47,118 bases of DNA, taken from Acidimicrobiales bacterium. Lineage in GTDB: Bacteria > Actinomycetota > Acidimicrobiia > Acidimicrobiales > SZUA-35. Of the stretch, positions 1 through 9,210 are shown piece after piece. The notes beneath the pieces are model-generated. The model was not told where the DNA came from. It saw only the letters and a program-made list of their open reading frames with translations, and ran no database searches. Both the position numbers and the translations under genes were made by a program. The stretch lies in the NCBI GenBank assembly GCA_020629695.1, contig JAHDCV010000025.1, positions 1 to 47,118 on the forward strand, read 5' to 3'. Each line of letters opens with the position of its first letter. Within the stretch, counting starts at the first letter, position 1.

Positions 1-69
1 GCCGAGGACGCGCCCGCCGAGACCGAGTCCACCGAAGACGACGCCGCGGCCGACGACGAGACCGCCTGA
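1..69 (+). CDS. 3' end of an acidic protein (partial)
   Basis: The window opens inside a reading frame that runs 22 codons to a TGA. The visible tail is almost all Glu, Asp, Ala and Thr, so it is a disordered acidic C-terminus. Such tails occur on ribosomal proteins, trigger factor and many actinobacterial proteins, so no function can be assigned. The next gene begins 42 nt downstream and seems to have its own promoter. Confidence 0.5.
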   Translation, partial: AEDAPAETESTEDDAAADDETA

Positions 70-98
70 TCGTGTGGAGTCGATCATGGGCGCGGACC

Positions 99-104
99 TA
101 GTGT
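99..104 (+). promoter_or_regulatory. -10 element, leaderless echA promoter
   Basis: TAGTGT lies exactly 7 nt upstream of the ATG at 112, and there is no Shine-Dalgarno sequence. This spacing puts the transcription start on the A of the start codon. The -35 region is weak. Confidence 0.45.
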
Positions 105-111
105 CCCGCCC

Positions 112-873
112 ATGATCGACGTCGACATCCGAGGGCACATCGCGGTCCTCACCATCAACCGGCCCGAAGCCCGCAACGCGGTGAACGGGGCGGTGGCCCA
201 GGGGCTCGAGGCCGCCATCGACCGCATCGAGGGCGACGACGACCTGTGGCTCGGCATCCTCACCGGCAACGGTCCGGTGTTCTGCGCCGGCGCCGACCTG
301 AAAGAGGTCGCCGCCGACGGAGGTCGCAGCCTCGGCACGAAGCGCGGCGGGTTCGCCGGCTACGTCATGCGTGAACGGACCAAGCCGATCATCGCGGCAT
401 GCGATGGCCCGGCACTGGCGGGCGGCACCGAGATCGTGCTCGCATCCGATCTGGTGGTCGCCTCGACCGCAGCCCGGTTCGGCGTGCCCGAGGTGAAGCG
501 ATCACTCGTGGCTGCCGCCGGGGGTTTGTTCCGGTTGCAGAAGGTCCTCCCCAAGAACATCGCCACCGAGCTCGTGCTCACCGGCGACCCGATCTCGGCC
601 GAGCGCGCCCACGAGTTCGGCATGGTCAACCAACTCTGCGAACCCGGCACAGCGCTCGACACGGCGCTCGAGTTGGCCGAGCGGATCGTCGTCAACGCTC
701 CACTCGCCGTGCGTGAGTCCCTCGGGGTGATGAACGCCGCCGCCGGAGCGGATGATGCCGAGGGCTTCCGCCTCTCCAACGAAGCGATGCGCCGACTCGC
801 CGCCACCGAGGACTTCAGGGAAGGACCACGAGCCTTCATCGAGAAGCGTGCACCCGAATGGCAGGGTCGCTGA
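112..873 (+). CDS. enoyl-CoA hydratase/isomerase (crotonase) family
   Basis: 253-residue single-domain crotonase. Family features seen are the N-terminal beta strand reading LTINRPEARNAV (about residues 14-25), the oxyanion-hole segment FCAGADLKEV (about 57-66), and the second oxyanion segment CDGPALAGGTEIVLA (about 93-107). The family hydrates or isomerises acyl-CoA thioesters in fatty-acid or amino-acid breakdown; the exact substrate cannot be read. It has Glu in GGTEI, near the first catalytic-Glu position of hydratases. The start is the ATG at 112 because a -10 hexamer lies 7 nt before it. A dioxygenase gene follows 28 nt downstream on the same strand, so the two may be co-transcribed. 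Confidence 0.9.
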   Translation: MIDVDIRGHIAVLTINRPEARNAVNGAVAQGLEAAIDRIEGDDDLWLGILTGNGPVFCAGADLKEVAADGGRSLGTKRGGFAGYVMRERTKPIIAACDGPALAGGTEIVLASDLVVASTAARFGVPEVKRSLVAAAGGLFRLQKVLPKNIATELVLTGDPISAERAHEFGMVNQLCEPGTALDTALELAERIVVNAPLAVRESLGVMNAAAGADDAEGFRLSNEAMRRLAATEDFREGPRAFIEKRAPEWQGR

Positions 874-901
874 GCGACCTCGGCACCTCACAGGAGGCGA
901 C

Positions 902-2071
902 ATGACCCCGACCCGGTCGACCATCCATGACGACGGACGCACGCTCGCACTCGCCGGCGGCGGACACTTCAACCGCTTCTGGTTACGCGACGCCTGCCCG
1001 TCGTTGCCGACCAAGGAGTCGGGACTCCGGACGTTCTCGGTGGCGAGCCTGCCGGCCGACCTCACCATGACCGGCGTCTCCGACGACGGCGACGCCGTCA
1101 TCGTGCAGTGGTCCGACGGCCACGTCAGCACGTTCGACGCTGACACGGTGCGACGGATCGCCGCCGACGCAGCGGAACACCGGGGCACTCCGGCCCCGGT
1201 CCGCACGTTCGGAGCCGGTCATGAGCCGCCGACGTTCCCGGCGGCGCGGTTGGTCGCGGGGTCGAGCGAGCACCACGATCTGCTCGACGCCGTCGCGATC
1301 GACGGCTTCGCCCTCGTCACCGATCTGCCCGACGACGACGGTGCCACCGAGATCCTGGCGGACCTGCTCGGCCGGATCCGGGAAACGGACTACGGCCGGG
1401 TGTTCGACATCGTGACCGAACCCGAAGCCTGGACGCTCTCGCAGTCGAACAAGGGGCAGGACGCCCACAGCGACGACCCGTTCCGCTACACGCCGTCGGG
1501 GATCAGCATCCTGCACTGCCGCCGAGCGGCGGCCGGCACCGGCGGCCGATCGATCGTCGTCGACGGCTTCCGGGTCGCCGAGGATCTGCGAGCAGAGGAT
1601 CCGACGGCGTTCGATCTGCTCGCCACGGTCGCGATCCCCTACATCCGGCGACGGACCGAGGCGGTCGATCAGGGCGATGACGTCGACATGATCGCCCACG
1701 CTCCGGTGCTGAGTGTCGTCGACGGCGAGCTCATGGGTGTCCGGTTCCACGAGCGCTCGACCGGCGTGTTCGATCTCCCGGCCGATCTCGTCGACGACTA
1801 CTACCTCGCCTTCCGGGCCTTCGCCGACAAGGTCCGCGATCCGGCGTACCAGTTCGACCATCGCCTCGCCGACGGCGAGGCGATCGTGTTCGACAACCAG
1901 CGGGTCCTCCACGGCCGAACGGGCTACGAGACCGACACCGGCGGTCGACGCCACATCCGGCTCTGCACCGTCGACCGTGACCAGGTGCACTCGCGGCTGC
2001 GCCGCCTGAAAGACCTGCACGACCGGCCCGGTCGGGCGAGCCGGATGCGCTCCGGCACGATGGCGGTCTGA
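902..2071 (+). CDS. TauD/GBBH-type Fe(II)/2-oxoglutarate dioxygenase
   Basis: 389 residues. An N-terminal domain with the WLRDACP signature (residues about 26-32) resembles the gamma-butyrobetaine hydroxylase N-terminal domain, followed by a TauD/TfdA double-stranded beta-helix. The iron triad is visible: H189-x-D191 (in AHSDDPF) and distal H337 (in VLHGRTG); the 2-oxoglutarate-binding Arg is likely in RRHIRL. Family members hydroxylate carnitine precursors or related trimethylammonium or taurine-like substrates. The start is ATG 902 because a perfect AGGAGG ends 4 nt before it; longer in-frame starts lack this. A missing carnitine-pathway partner nearby leaves the substrate open. The gene ends at a strong hairpin facing katG. 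Confidence 0.87.
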   Translation: MTPTRSTIHDDGRTLALAGGGHFNRFWLRDACPSLPTKESGLRTFSVASLPADLTMTGVSDDGDAVIVQWSDGHVSTFDADTVRRIAADAAEHRGTPAPVRTFGAGHEPPTFPAARLVAGSSEHHDLLDAVAIDGFALVTDLPDDDGATEILADLLGRIRETDYGRVFDIVTEPEAWTLSQSNKGQDAHSDDPFRYTPSGISILHCRRAAAGTGGRSIVVDGFRVAEDLRAEDPTAFDLLATVAIPYIRRRTEAVDQGDDVDMIAHAPVLSVVDGELMGVRFHERSTGVFDLPADLVDDYYLAFRAFADKVRDPAYQFDHRLADGEAIVFDNQRVLHGRTGYETDTGGRRHIRLCTVDRDQVHSRLRRLKDLHDRPGRASRMRSGTMAV

Positions 2072-2098
2072 CGCGGCCGACCACGACCGGAAAACGCC

Positions 2099-2133
2099 CC
2101 GGGCCCGATGGAGTGCGACTCCACCGGGCCCGG
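2099..2133. terminator. bidirectional hairpin between convergent genes
   Basis: Near-perfect 35-nt stem-loop: arm CCGGGCCCG, one A/C mismatch, TGGAGT, loop GCG, then the complementary ACTCCA and CGGGCCCGG. There is no U-tract. It sits midway between the convergent dioxygenase and katG stop codons, as expected of a shared terminator. Confidence 0.7.
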
Positions 2134-2167
2134 CAACGAATCAGCAGGGCATCGCCCCGCTCAGGAA

Positions 2168-4800
<2,633 letters not shown>

Positions 4801-4807
4801 AGGCCGC

Positions 4808-4846
4808 AACCTAGTGGGCGGTCACACAATCAACAAGCTTTGTTGA
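4808..4846 (-). promoter_or_regulatory. furA promoter with palindromic operator
   Basis: On the minus strand, -35 TTGTTG (4836-4831), a 17-nt spacer, and -10 TAGGTT (4813-4808), with the GTG start 7 nt further on. A perfect 7-3-7 inverted repeat TCAACAA-GCT-TTGTTGA (4830-4846) covers the -35 box. A dimer bound there would block RNA polymerase, as expected for FurA autorepression. Confidence 0.7.
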
Positions 4847-4851
4847 CTACC

Positions 4852-5271
4852 TCAGGAAGAAATCCCGGAAGTCGGGGCGATCCCCTGCGCGGTCAAGACC
4901 TCGAGAAGGCCCGACACCAGGTCCAGCGAGCCGATCGCGTCGACCGGGATCCACGCGGCCTCGCTCGCGTCGTCGCCGGCCATCGGCTCCGCAGAGCCGG
5001 CGACCGGCTCGGCGTGGAAGTCCGCGATCACCACGTGGCCGGTGTCGTGGAACCGTTCCACCAACGTCGCCAAGTCGCCGCATCGAACCGCCACGCCGGT
5101 CTCTTCGAGGACCTCACGCTCGACACCCGCGGCCATGGTCTCGCCGAGCTCCAGTCGGCCGCCCGGCACCGACCACTTCCCCACCTCGGGCTCCGTGCCG
5201 CGCCGGATCATCAGGAGGCGCCCGCCGTGCACCACGAAGGCCCCGACACAGAACTGGGGGCGTGGCGGCAC
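4852..5271 (-). CDS. Nudix hydrolase
   Basis: 139 residues with an intact Nudix box (G-x5-E-x7-R-E-x2-E-E-x-G; about residues 37-59), reading GGRLELGE then REVLEETGV. This helix binds Mg2+ and cleaves nucleoside diphosphates linked to another group; the substrate is not predictable. The start is GTG 5271, four bases after the stop of the upstream GNAT gene. It is the last gene of a tightly packed four-gene minus-strand operon, and its stop lies just beside the furA operator. Confidence 0.88.
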   Translation of the reverse strand: MPPRPQFCVGAFVVHGGRLLMIRRGTEPEVGKWSVPGGRLELGETMAAGVEREVLEETGVAVRCGDLATLVERFHDTGHVVIADFHAEPVAGSAEPMAGDDASEAAWIPVDAIGSLDLVSGLLEVLTAQGIAPTSGISS

Positions 5272-5275
5272 GTTC

Positions 5276-5767
5276 TCAGTCGTCGACGGTCAGGTCCCGG
5301 TGCACCAGCAGTTGGCGCGCCTTGAGCCCGAACGACTCGAAGAAGTTCTTGGTCTCCCGGTCACCCGGAAGCGCTCTGGCACCGATCCCGGTCCCACCGG
5401 CGGCACGCACACGGTCGATCGCCAGATTCATCATCGCCTCGCCGATCCCGACCTCACGGGCTTCGGCATCGACGGCGAAGTCGTCCAGTTCCCCGACGAG
5501 CGAGCCGTCAGCGAGCCGGCGATGGCGGAGCACGCAGATCCCGAACACGACGTCGTCGAAGGTCCCGACGATCACGACGTCGGCACCGACCTCGTCGACG
5601 GTGTCGGCGACGGCCGAACCCAGACGGTCACGCCATGGTGTGCGGCCGTCCTCGGCCGCGAGCAACATCGCGCCGCCCCGGTTCGGAGCCAGCTCGTCAC
5701 GGATCCGCTCGCCGATGGCGAGCGCGGCCGGAAGATCAGCCGACTCGACGAGGCGAGCGGCTTCCAT
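5276..5767 (-). CDS. GNAT-family N-acetyltransferase
   Basis: 163 residues. The acetyl-CoA pyrophosphate loop is seen as AREVGIGEAMM (about residues 103-113), after a beta strand ending in ELDDFAVD, and the C-terminal FFESFGLKA matches the usual last GNAT motif (N/F-FYe-GF). The acceptor substrate is unknown. The start ATG overlaps the upstream stop as TGATG, so translation is probably coupled. Its position in an operon with a Nudix hydrolase suggests small-molecule housekeeping but proves nothing. Confidence 0.8.
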   Translation of the reverse strand: MEAARLVESADLPAALAIGERIRDELAPNRGGAMLLAAEDGRTPWRDRLGSAVADTVDEVGADVVIVGTFDDVVFGICVLRHRRLADGSLVGELDDFAVDAEAREVGIGEAMMNLAIDRVRAAGGTGIGARALPGDRETKNFFESFGLKARQLLVHRDLTVDD

Positions 5768-6324
5768 CAGCCCTCGAGCTGGTCGAGCTTGCCGAGCACG
5801 GTCTTGCGGGCCCGGTTCGCGGTCTCGTGAGCCCTCACCGTCGCACGTTGTTCGGCGGTGAGGTCAGCGAGCATCGCCACGATGTCCTTGGCCCGGAGGT
5901 CGTCGTACCCGGCGATCGGCAGGATCACAGCCGATTCGGCGAGCTCCTCGGTCGTCGACGGCTCGTCGGCCGGGGCCGCCTCGGCGCCGTCTGCCCGCGT
6001 CGCCCGCTCGTCGAGCGACGACGGCGCGGTTGGCTCCGGTGCCAGCCCGAGCCGGGTCCCGACGTCGGTGATGCCCTTCGCCACGACCGTGCCGGCAACG
6101 CCGGCGGCCTCGATCAGCTTCGACTCGACGTCGACCTGCTGGCGGGCCATCCCGGCCATCAACCGAGCGAGCTGGACCTGCGAGCGACCACGCTTGACCA
6201 CGGTCTCCATGACCTTGTCCCGCTCGTAGAGCAAGCCGATCGGAGCATGGACGAGCAGGTCGAGGAGCTGATCGACCGGATTCGGTCCCTCGCCCGACGA
6301 AGCCTTGTCGCCGTCGGTCGTCAT
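5767..6324 (-). CDS. conserved helical protein of unknown function
   Basis: 185 residues, not confidently recognised. The N-terminal half (about 18-85) is predicted helical and amphipathic. The middle (about 95-130) is a low-complexity Ala/Glu/Pro linker. The C-terminus (about 137-183) has the pattern YDDLRAKDIVAMLADLT..QRATVRAHE, a helical motif I associate with actinobacterial membrane- or lipid-droplet-associated proteins. No signal peptide or transmembrane segment is evident. Its start follows the stop of the acidic zinc-ribbon gene by 1 nt, and its own stop overlaps the GNAT start. Confidence 0.7.
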   Translation of the reverse strand: MTTDGDKASSGEGPNPVDQLLDLLVHAPIGLLYERDKVMETVVKRGRSQVQLARLMAGMARQQVDVESKLIEAAGVAGTVVAKGITDVGTRLGLAPEPTAPSSLDERATRADGAEAAPADEPSTTEELAESAVILPIAGYDDLRAKDIVAMLADLTAEQRATVRAHETANRARKTVLGKLDQLEG

Positions 6325-6325
6325 G

Positions 6326-6796
6326 TCAGGCGAGCCCGAGATCGGCGACGCAGCTGTCGCAGTACGTCGGGAATCCCTTCGAGGGTTTCACGGTGAGGAA
6401 GCAGCCCTCACAGACGATCTCTTCGTTCTTGACGTTGCCGACCGGGCCGGTCGCCTCGTCCTCGTCGTCGTCGTCCTCGTCGTCGTCGTTCGCGGCCATG
6501 CGATCGCGGAGGATCTCCTCGAGGTCGGCCTCGACGTCGTCGGGATCGACCTCTTCGTCCTCGTCCTCGTCGTCGCCGGCCGCGACCTTGCGAGCCTTCG
6601 GCGTCGGCGCCGCGGCATCGTCGTCGTCGTCCTCGTCGAGGTCGTCCGCGACGACGTCGTCGCCTGCCAGCTCGTCGTCGTCGCCGGCGAGGTCGTCGTC
6701 GTCCAGATCGTCGTCGTCCAGGTCCTCGTCCAAGTCCGCGTCGAGGTCCTCCTCGATCACGTCCTCTTCGATGTCGATGTCGTTGTCGTCACTCAC
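6326..6796 (-). CDS. highly acidic protein with C-terminal zinc ribbon
   Basis: 156 residues. Residues about 1-120 are mainly Asp and Glu, in runs such as DEDLDDDDLDDDDL. The last about 35 residues hold two CxxC pairs (CEGCFL and CDSC) that should bind one zinc. The acidic front plus terminal CxxC-F-L motif recalls the actinobacterial DUF4193 family, though the match is only partial. The acidic part may mimic nucleic acid or bind basic proteins such as RNA polymerase or ribosomal proteins; this is inference. The start is GTG 6796, with GGAGG 5 nt upstream. It is the first gene of the four-gene operon. Confidence 0.8.
   Translation of the reverse strand: MSDDNDIDIEEDVIEEDLDADLDEDLDDDDLDDDDLAGDDDELAGDDVVADDLDEDDDDDAAAPTPKARKVAAGDDEDEDEEVDPDDVEADLEEILRDRMAANDDDEDDDDEDEATGPVGNVKNEEIVCEGCFLTVKPSKGFPTYCDSCVADLGLA
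6462..6780. repeat. GTC/CTC trinucleotide-rich low-complexity tract
   Basis: Imperfect runs of GTC and CTC triplets on the plus strand encode the Asp/Glu stretch of the acidic protein on the minus strand. Such tracts can slip during replication, and slippage by whole triplets keeps the frame. Confidence 0.6.
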
Positions 6797-6895
6797 GGGT
6801 GCCTCCCAAGGGGGGTCGGGGGCCGATGCGCCGGGACTCTACACACCGAAGCCGCGAACCCGCAGCACCAACTCGGAGATCCCGGTCACACCCGC

Positions 6896-8512
6896 TCAGC
6901 CAGCAGCGCCTGCGGAGCGTCGCGCTTCGGCGCGACGCTCGGCCTCGAGGCGTTCGAGGTCCGACTCCGAATCGTGATTGACGAACCGCATCATCTCGGC
7001 GAGGGCGTGGTGACCCGCCTCGTCGGCGATCAACCGGTGCATGTCCTGCGCCACCGTGCGGTAGGCCGGATGCCCTTGCGGTGTCGATCGCAGCTCGGTC
7101 ATGTGCATCGCCGAACGGGCGTTCAGGTGCATCGAGAATCGGACTCGATACGCCAGCGCCACGGCATAGGACGCCTGCGGCTCATGATCGACCGCCAGGA
7201 GGTCGTACAGCTCGGCCGAACGGGACATGGCATCGTCGAACAGGCCATCCACGCCGGCCTCGGACACGAGATCGGGTCGGGTGTAGCCGTGCCGGCACGA
7301 CAGGGGCTGCCAGTCGAGCGTCAGCATGCGATGGCGCTGCAGATCTCGGAACGCCCCGTAGTCGGCCAACACGTCGAAGGTGTAGAACGACCGTTCGAGG
7401 GCGCGTCCCGGCCGATGCCGACGATTGCCCCGCTCACCGGCGTAGGCCCGCAGGATGCGGACCCGATCCTCGGTTCCCATGGTGTGGACCTGATCGAGGA
7501 TCGCCGATTCGGACAGATGGGTGTGCGGGTAGAGGATCGCCGCGACCGTCTTCGCCTCCGCCTCCGGATCGAAGTCGACGAGACGGACCTCGGCGTCGGC
7601 GTCCGGCACCGCCGAACTGTCGAGCAGCTCGGCGGCCAGCTCGGCGGTGGCGTCCCGCGTCCGGGCGAGATAGTCGCTCCAGACCCCGCCCCGTTCGGGA
7701 AGGTCCACCCGACGCAGGAAGGACGGGATGACTTTGCGGAGCTCGGTGAGCATCAGGTCGGCGTAGTCCCGGGCCTCGGGCAACGGGTGGGATCGCATGC
7801 GCAGCAGCAGGGCCTCGTAGGACTGGCCCGAGCCGAAGATGCCGACGTTCGACTGTGCCGAGGCGGGCAACATCCCGCGCACGGAGTCGAGCGCCTTCGC
7901 CTTCACCGCCGAGCGGTAGACGAAGTCCGAGTCGCCCGTGGCCTTCGGCGTGACGGTGCGGATGTGGTCCTCGACGCGAACAGCGGCCTCCGCATAGGCG
8001 TCGAAGAGCCGATCCATGTCGCCGATGTAGCGGGCACCGAGGGTCGAGGAGAGCAGCTCGGGGTCCCGGTAGTACCGGTATCGACCCGAGTCGCGCACGT
8101 CGTAGGCGATGTAGCGGGTCGACTGCTCGAGGTAGCTCGCGAGCCGACCCCACTCGAGGATCTTCGTCAACACGTTCGAGGCCTGCTCACATGCGAGATG
8201 CACGCCGCCGAGCTGTGCCACCGAGTCGTCGCCGTATTCGACGAACACCTTCTCGTAGAGCTGCTCGGCCCGATCCAGACCGATGGTCGCGTCGATCGTC
8301 GTGTCGCCCTCGACGTCGAGTTCGCCGACGAACTCGTCGAGGAACAGTCGCCGCAGGGACTTCGGCGAACGCGAGTAGCGGGCGAACAGGGCCCCCTTCA
8401 CCACCTCGGGCAGGTTCACGAGCGCGAACACCGGCTGATCGAGGTTCGTGAAGTACCGACGAAGGACGTCTTCTTCCGCTGGCGTGAACGCCTCCGCCAC
8501 GTACGTGCTCAC
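6896..8512 (-). CDS. tandem ThyX-like (FAD-dependent thymidylate synthase family) protein
   Basis: 538 residues, about twice the size of ThyX. Two halves resemble ThyX: residues about 85-150 hold YGDDSVAQLGG, then GRLASYLEQSTRYI, like the ThyX core with its RHR lost. Residues about 385-420 hold DLQRHRMLTLDWQ, keeping an RHR but not the following Ser of RHRx7S. A late segment (MHLNARSAMHMTELR) matches the C-terminal ThyX region. True ThyX methylates dUMP using FAD and methylene-folate; with the motifs split and altered, this is probably a divergent paralogue with a different or lost activity. The start is GTG 8512, with TAACGT 6 nt upstream. It is downstream of the lipid-kinase-like gene. Confidence 0.7.
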   Translation of the reverse strand: MSTYVAEAFTPAEEDVLRRYFTNLDQPVFALVNLPEVVKGALFARYSRSPKSLRRLFLDEFVGELDVEGDTTIDATIGLDRAEQLYEKVFVEYGDDSVAQLGGVHLACEQASNVLTKILEWGRLASYLEQSTRYIAYDVRDSGRYRYYRDPELLSSTLGARYIGDMDRLFDAYAEAAVRVEDHIRTVTPKATGDSDFVYRSAVKAKALDSVRGMLPASAQSNVGIFGSGQSYEALLLRMRSHPLPEARDYADLMLTELRKVIPSFLRRVDLPERGGVWSDYLARTRDATAELAAELLDSSAVPDADAEVRLVDFDPEAEAKTVAAILYPHTHLSESAILDQVHTMGTEDRVRILRAYAGERGNRRHRPGRALERSFYTFDVLADYGAFRDLQRHRMLTLDWQPLSCRHGYTRPDLVSEAGVDGLFDDAMSRSAELYDLLAVDHEPQASYAVALAYRVRFSMHLNARSAMHMTELRSTPQGHPAYRTVAQDMHRLIADEAGHHALAEMMRFVNHDSESDLERLEAERRAEARRSAGAAG

Positions 8513-8518
8513 CGCGTC

Positions 8519-8524
8519 ACGTTA
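8519..8524 (-). promoter_or_regulatory. -10 element, leaderless promoter of ThyX-like gene
   Basis: TAACGT on the minus strand, 6 nt before GTG 8512. There is no Shine-Dalgarno sequence, and the -35 region is poor. Confidence 0.4.
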
Positions 8525-8568
8525 TTGCCCGTCCACCCCTATGGCGCGGAGCCTCCACAAACCCCGGG

Positions 8569-9210
8569 TCAGATGACGATCTCCCCCGCATCGGGGATCA
8601 CCCGGACCTCGAGCCGTCGGCACCACCCCATGCGCACACCATCGGTCCACACCATGGTCGGTTTGTCGAACTCCGTCGTCCAGGACGAGGACGCGAAGCT
8701 CGACACGTCCGGATGTGGCAGGTGCGAGCCGGTGCGGGCCCGCTTGCGGAACTCGGGCCACTCCCGGGTCGAGATCGAGCCGTCGGTCACGTCGAGCCGG
8801 CCATCGTTCGGATGCCCCTTCGGGGCGAGATACAGATCGCCGTGCCACGCGGCGTTCATCACGACCACGAACCGGCCCCGCCAGGGCCGCGAGGACAGCC
8901 GACGACGGCTCCGGTGGGCGACGCAGTGCGCGAGGAACGGACGCGGTGGCCCGCCGTCGAGCATCGCGATGCCGAGATCGATCGGCACCACGGTGGCCTC
9001 CTCCCCCGCCAACACCTTGGCCTGTTGTGCCCCATCGGTGATGCCGAGCGTCGTGGCCATGTCCGTGCCGGGGGCGAGCGCCATACGAAACCGCTCGTCG
9101 GGAAGTGCCTGATGGAACGCCCGGGCGGCCGAGGTGTCGTCGAACCAGAGCGCCTGGGTGTCGATGAGCCGGCCGGGTCGGCCCCAGGCAGCGCCCTTCC
9201 GGATCGTCAC
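8569..9210 (-). CDS. diacylglycerol-kinase/YegS-like C-terminal domain protein
   Basis: 213 residues. The segment VVMNAAWHGDLYLAPKGHPNDGRLDV (first Val about residue 115) matches the C-terminal beta-sandwich of lipid kinases of the DAGK/YegS family, which usually reads N-x-R-y-ggg-l-P-A-dDG-LDv. The N-terminal ATP-binding half with its GGDGT motif is absent and no frameshifted remnant is visible upstream, where helY is intact. It may be a regulatory or lipid-binding domain on its own. The GTG start overlaps the helY stop (GTGA), indicating coupling. Confidence 0.6.
   Translation of the reverse strand: MTIRKGAAWGRPGRLIDTQALWFDDTSAARAFHQALPDERFRMALAPGTDMATTLGITDGAQQAKVLAGEEATVVPIDLGIAMLDGGPPRPFLAHCVAHRSRRRLSSRPWRGRFVVVMNAAWHGDLYLAPKGHPNDGRLDVTDGSISTREWPEFRKRARTGSHLPHPDVSSFASSSWTTEFDKPTMVWTDGVRMGWCRRLEVRVIPDAGEIVI

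Noticed and set aside
752-901. Longer start for the dioxygenase
   Set aside because: It would overlap the enoyl-CoA hydratase gene, while ATG 902 has a perfect AGGAGG.
6462-6780. Possible CRISPR or satellite array
   Set aside because: The repeats are triplets inside a coding frame, with no spacer-repeat pattern.
6305-9112. 935-codon open frame on the plus strand
   Set aside because: It runs antisense to four convincing minus-strand genes; its composition is the shadow of high-GC codon bias.
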